Below, in pieces: positions 61,325-64,000 of a DNA stretch of 64,000 bases. Made by a program: the position numbers and the translations under genes. A model generated the notes under the pieces. It was given only the letters and a program-made list of their open reading frames with translations. It was not told where the DNA came from and did no database searches. Source of the stretch: JABDJL01 sp963664065 (lineage in GTDB: Bacteria; Pseudomonadota; Gammaproteobacteria; Xanthomonadales; SZUA-36); NCBI GenBank assembly GCA_963664065.1, contig OY760942.1:1798001-1862000 (forward strand), in the 5' to 3' direction. How positions within the stretch are numbered: position 1 is the first letter of the stretch; the number at the start of each line of letters is the position of its first letter.

Positions 61325-61921
61325 ATGTCATCTGATGGCGTGAATAAAAAGCGCCGCCGGTTTTTGGTGGCCATAACCTCTGTCGTCGGTGCCATCGGGG
61401 CTGGCTTTGCAGCTGTTCCGTTTATCAAATCATGGAATCCAAGCGCCAAGGCCCGGGCCGTTGGCGTGCCGGTCGAGGTTAATGTCAGCAAAATGGAACA
61501 TGGACAGCTGCTCAAAGTCCAATGGCGCGGCCAGACCATCGGCATCTTGAGGCGTTCACCCGAAATGCTGGAAGACCTGAATGAGTTGGCCGAAAGCCTT
61601 CGGGATCCGGATTCGCAAGAATCCGATCAGCCAGCTTACGCTGGCAATGCTTATCGCGCGATCAGGCCGGAATTTTTAGTGGTAAATATGCACTGTACTC
61701 ACCTGGGCTGTGTGCCACAGATGATTCCCCAGGTTGGGCCCCAGCCTTTTGACGATAACTGGAAAGGTGTGTTCTTCTGCCCATGCCACAAGTCGAAATT
61801 TGACGCTGCCGGACGTGTTTACAAGGCTGTGCCTGCTCCGACCAACCTGCGCATACCACCGTACAGTTTTCTGGATGACCAGACTCTGATCCTGGGCGTT
61901 AATCCGGAGGGAGCAGTCTGA
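61325..61921 (+). CDS. petA: Rieske iron-sulfur subunit of cytochrome bc1
   Basis: A 198-residue protein with a Tat-type N-terminus (KKRRRFLVAITSVVGAIGAG) that also anchors it, followed by the Rieske domain with CTHLGC and CPCHKSKFD. It passes electrons from quinol to cytochrome c1. First gene of petABC, with an AAAGGAG site before ATG 61325; its stop shares a base with petB (TGATG). Confidence 0.97.
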   Translation: MSSDGVNKKRRRFLVAITSVVGAIGAGFAAVPFIKSWNPSAKARAVGVPVEVNVSKMEHGQLLKVQWRGQTIGILRRSPEMLEDLNELAESLRDPDSQESDQPAYAGNAYRAIRPEFLVVNMHCTHLGCVPQMIPQVGPQPFDDNWKGVFFCPCHKSKFDAAGRVYKAVPAPTNLRIPPYSFLDDQTLILGVNPEGAV

Positions 61922-63165
61922 TGGGCAGAGCCGCAAGCAGCTTGGCAAGACAAGCCACTGCGTTTATGACGTGGATAGACAAACGTCTGCCTGTTACCGA
62001 ATTCTGGAATGCCCACCTGGCAAAATACTACGCGCCCAAGAATTTTAATTTCTGGTACTACATGGGTTCTCTTGCACTGTTGATGCTGGTTATTCAAATT
62101 GTCACCGGAATTCTGCTGACGATGCATTACAAGCCATCAGCGGCCGAGGCGTTTGCATCGGTTGAATACATCATGCGTGATGTGGATTGGGGATGGCTGA
62201 TCCGCTACATGCACTCTACCGGCGCGTCATTCTTCTTTATTTTTGTTTACCTGCACATGTTTCGCAGTATCCTTTACGGCTCACACCGCAAGCCCCGTGA
62301 ACTGTTGTGGGTGTTCGGGATGGTTATTTATCTGCTGTTGATGGCAGAAGCCTTCTTCGGCTACGTGTTGCCTTGGGGCCAGATGTCTTACTGGGGCGCG
62401 CAGGTGATCATCAACCTGTTCGGGGCAATTCCGAAAATCGGAGAACCTTTGACCGAGTGGATCAGGGGTGACTTTTACATTTCGGACGCCACCCTGAACC
62501 GGTTCTTTGCCCTGTACGTGATTGCGGTTCCCATTGCTCTGCTTGGCCTGGTCGTATTGCACCTTGCGGCCCTGCACCAAACGGGTTCCAACAACCCGGA
62601 TGGCATTGAGATCAAGGAAACAAAGGGGGAAGACGGTATTCCACTGGACGGAATTCCTTTCCATTCCTACTACACCGTAAAGGATATTTTCGGTGTTGCG
62701 ATATTCCTGATCGTATTTGCGTTTGTGATTTTCTTCTGGCCAGAAGCCGGCGGTTTATTCCTCGAGCATGACAATTTCGTACCGGCAAATCCTCTGGTGA
62801 CACCGGAGCACATCAAGCCGGTTTGGTACTTCACACCTTATTACGCCATTTTGAAGGCTGTACCGGACAAGTTGTTTGGCGTGGTGTTGATGGGTTTGTC
62901 GGTCATGGTGCTGTTCTTTCTGCCGTGGCTGGATCGCTCACCTGTTAAATCGATCCGCTACAAGGGTGCCTGGTACAAAATCCTGGTGTTCACTTTCACG
63001 ATCGCATTTGTGCGGCTGGGAATGCTTGGTATGGCAGAGGGCACGCCCGCACAGACCATAGAAATGCGCATCTGGACCTTCGTCTACTTTTCATTCTTTA
63101 TTTTGCTGTTTTTCCTGAGCAAGGGTGGTAAAACCAAGCCGGTTCCCGAGCGGGTAACGCATTGA
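61921..63165 (+). CDS. petB: Cytochrome b of the bc1 complex
   Basis: A 414-residue membrane protein. The haem-ligand helix parts RYMHSTGASFFFIFVYLHMF and VIAVPIALLGLVVLHLAALH are seen; the quinol-oxidation site motif is PEHIKPVWYFTPYYA (PEWY equivalent replaced by PVWY). WGAQVIINLFGAIP is also conserved. It overlaps petC by 3 bp. Confidence 0.97.
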   Translation: MGRAASSLARQATAFMTWIDKRLPVTEFWNAHLAKYYAPKNFNFWYYMGSLALLMLVIQIVTGILLTMHYKPSAAEAFASVEYIMRDVDWGWLIRYMHSTGASFFFIFVYLHMFRSILYGSHRKPRELLWVFGMVIYLLLMAEAFFGYVLPWGQMSYWGAQVIINLFGAIPKIGEPLTEWIRGDFYISDATLNRFFALYVIAVPIALLGLVVLHLAALHQTGSNNPDGIEIKETKGEDGIPLDGIPFHSYYTVKDIFGVAIFLIVFAFVIFFWPEAGGLFLEHDNFVPANPLVTPEHIKPVWYFTPYYAILKAVPDKLFGVVLMGLSVMVLFFLPWLDRSPVKSIRYKGAWYKILVFTFTIAFVRLGMLGMAEGTPAQTIEMRIWTFVYFSFFILLFFLSKGGKTKPVPERVTH

Positions 63166-63908
63166 TGAAGTTATTGCCCCGTAAGTCATTCCTGGCTGGC
63201 CTGGTATTTATACTGGCTTCATCTTCACTATTCGCAGCGGGCGAAACTCATCTCGAACCCTCAGGCGCGAATATCAAGGATGTTGCAGCATTGCAGCGGG
63301 GTGCCAGGGTGTTTGTCAATTATTGCCTGTCCTGCCACAGTGCAGCTTACATGCGATACAACCGCCTTTCGGAAGATCTCGACCTGAGTGAGGAAGTGGT
63401 GATGGAGAACCTGGTTTTTGCGGATGCGAAAATCGGCGAAACCATGAGAGTCTCGATGACAGCCGAAGACTCTGAACGCTGGTTTGGAAAGACACCGCCT
63501 GATCTTTCTGTTCGAGGCCGCTCGCGCGGACCAGACTGGCTTTTCGCCTACCTGCGTTCTTTCTACCAGGACTCAAGCGGCCAATGGAATAACCTCATAC
63601 TGCCCAATGCATCCATGCCGCATATACTCTGGGAGTTGCAGGGAATTCAAACGCCGGTCTACGCGGATCACAGCGATGACGAATCCGCCCTGATTGAAAT
63701 TGACCACCTTGAACTCACCACCCCCGGCCTCATGACGCCGGAAGAATATGACAGCACTGTACGGGATCTGGCCACGTTTCTGGATTACATGGGTGAACCT
63801 GCCAAGCTGAAGAGAAAACAAATCGGCGTATGGGTCATACTATTCCTCGTTGTTTTTGCATTTCTTGCATATTTATTGAAAGCCGAATACTGGCGAGACG
63901 TGCATTAG
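63165..63908 (+). CDS. petC: Cytochrome c1
   Basis: A 247-residue c1 cytochrome with a signal peptide (RKSFLAGLVFILASSSLFAA), haem site NYCLSCHSAAYMRYNRL, and a C-terminal anchor (IGVWVILFLVVFAFLAYLLK). The expected PPDLSVRGRSRGPDWLFAYL segment is also present. ATG 63165 shares a base with the petB TGA. It completes petABC and is followed by sspA, as in many gammaproteobacteria. Confidence 0.96.
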   Translation: MKLLPRKSFLAGLVFILASSSLFAAGETHLEPSGANIKDVAALQRGARVFVNYCLSCHSAAYMRYNRLSEDLDLSEEVVMENLVFADAKIGETMRVSMTAEDSERWFGKTPPDLSVRGRSRGPDWLFAYLRSFYQDSSGQWNNLILPNASMPHILWELQGIQTPVYADHSDDESALIEIDHLELTTPGLMTPEEYDSTVRDLATFLDYMGEPAKLKRKQIGVWVILFLVVFAFLAYLLKAEYWRDVH

Positions 63909-63954
63909 TCGCCTTGCTGGTCAAAGCTTCCCCTAACCTGATTGGAGATTTTTA

Positions 63955-64000
63955 GTGTCTGTACAAGCCAAAGGCCGTTCTACAATGGCTCTGTATTCAG
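63955..64000 (+). CDS. sspA: SspA, stringent starvation protein A (N-terminal part)
   Basis: Only 15 codons lie in the window: SVQAKGRSTMALYS after a GTG start at 63955 with a GGAGA site 7 bp upstream. This matches the SspA start (xRSxMTLYS) and its usual place right after petC. An ATG at 63985 is too late to keep the family's N-terminus. SspA is a GST-fold RNA polymerase-associated protein. Confidence 0.7.
   Translation, partial: MSVQAKGRSTMALYS

Overview
The window looks like chromosome of an aerobic, probably marine gammaproteobacterium. The evidence is gene order: rsxABCDGE-nth, metG next to apbC, petABC followed by sspA, and degS beside petABC. Coding density is high on both strands and many neighbouring genes overlap by 1-4 bases (ATGA or TAATG). 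No rRNA, tRNA or CRISPR array was seen. The species cannot be named from this sequence.

Layout. 1-6106 (minus): NAD-dependent molybdenum formate dehydrogenase operon fdsGBA-fdhD-fdsD-mobA, cut by the window edge. 6259-8939: an LhgO-like FAD oxidoreductase, an ECF-like sigma factor and a truncated zinc-finger anti-sigma. 8974-11588: a scrap heap holding a truncated secreted-protein gene, two broken phage-type genes, a four-copy 11-bp tandem repeat, a complete IS3-family element and an inverted fragment of a related element. 11643-20737: thioesterase, methionine biosynthesis (metA, metB-like, metY-like), alpha/beta hydrolase and beta-oxidation genes; the acyl-CoA dehydrogenase has an in-frame amber codon. 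20756-33233: DUF4426, then alternative complex III (actA-B1-B2-C-D-E-F) behind a GldC-like gene, beside a caa3-type cytochrome c oxidase operon (ctaC-ctaD-ctaG-ctaE). 33495-40014: a decaying stretch in which a DmdA/GcvT-like gene, an SDR gene and a carboxylesterase are broken while a quinone oxidoreductase and a BCCT transporter are intact. 40085-47170: mixed housekeeping and uncharacterised genes (DUF4956, metallophosphoesterase, Trm112, purE, hyuB, rnt, TraB/GumN). 47126-49887 (minus): a four-gene MNIO (DUF692) RiPP cassette of the bufferin/oxazolin type with a Cys-repeat precursor, DUF692, DUF2063 and DoxX. 50216-58007: nth, the Rnf/Rsx complex and metG. 58160-64000: apbC, a GST, degS, petABC and the start of sspA.

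How it fits together. Electrons from formate enter as NADH; Rnf exchanges electrons between NADH and ferredoxin; quinol can be oxidised by ACIII (probably feeding the adjacent caa3 oxidase) or by cytochrome bc1. 

The best candidate for something undescribed is the MNIO cassette. Its precursor carries 7-residue repeats with an EGSCG core, a variant of the known EGKCG core, and a 4-bp deletion inside the repeat array now throws the second half out of frame. Restoring the 4 bases rebuilds five more EGSCG repeats and a GKCG-type tail. About nine genes in 64 kb are broken by stops, frameshifts or deletions, concentrated at 8.4-9.9 kb and 34-38 kb. This suggests ongoing gene loss, unless the assembly has local errors.
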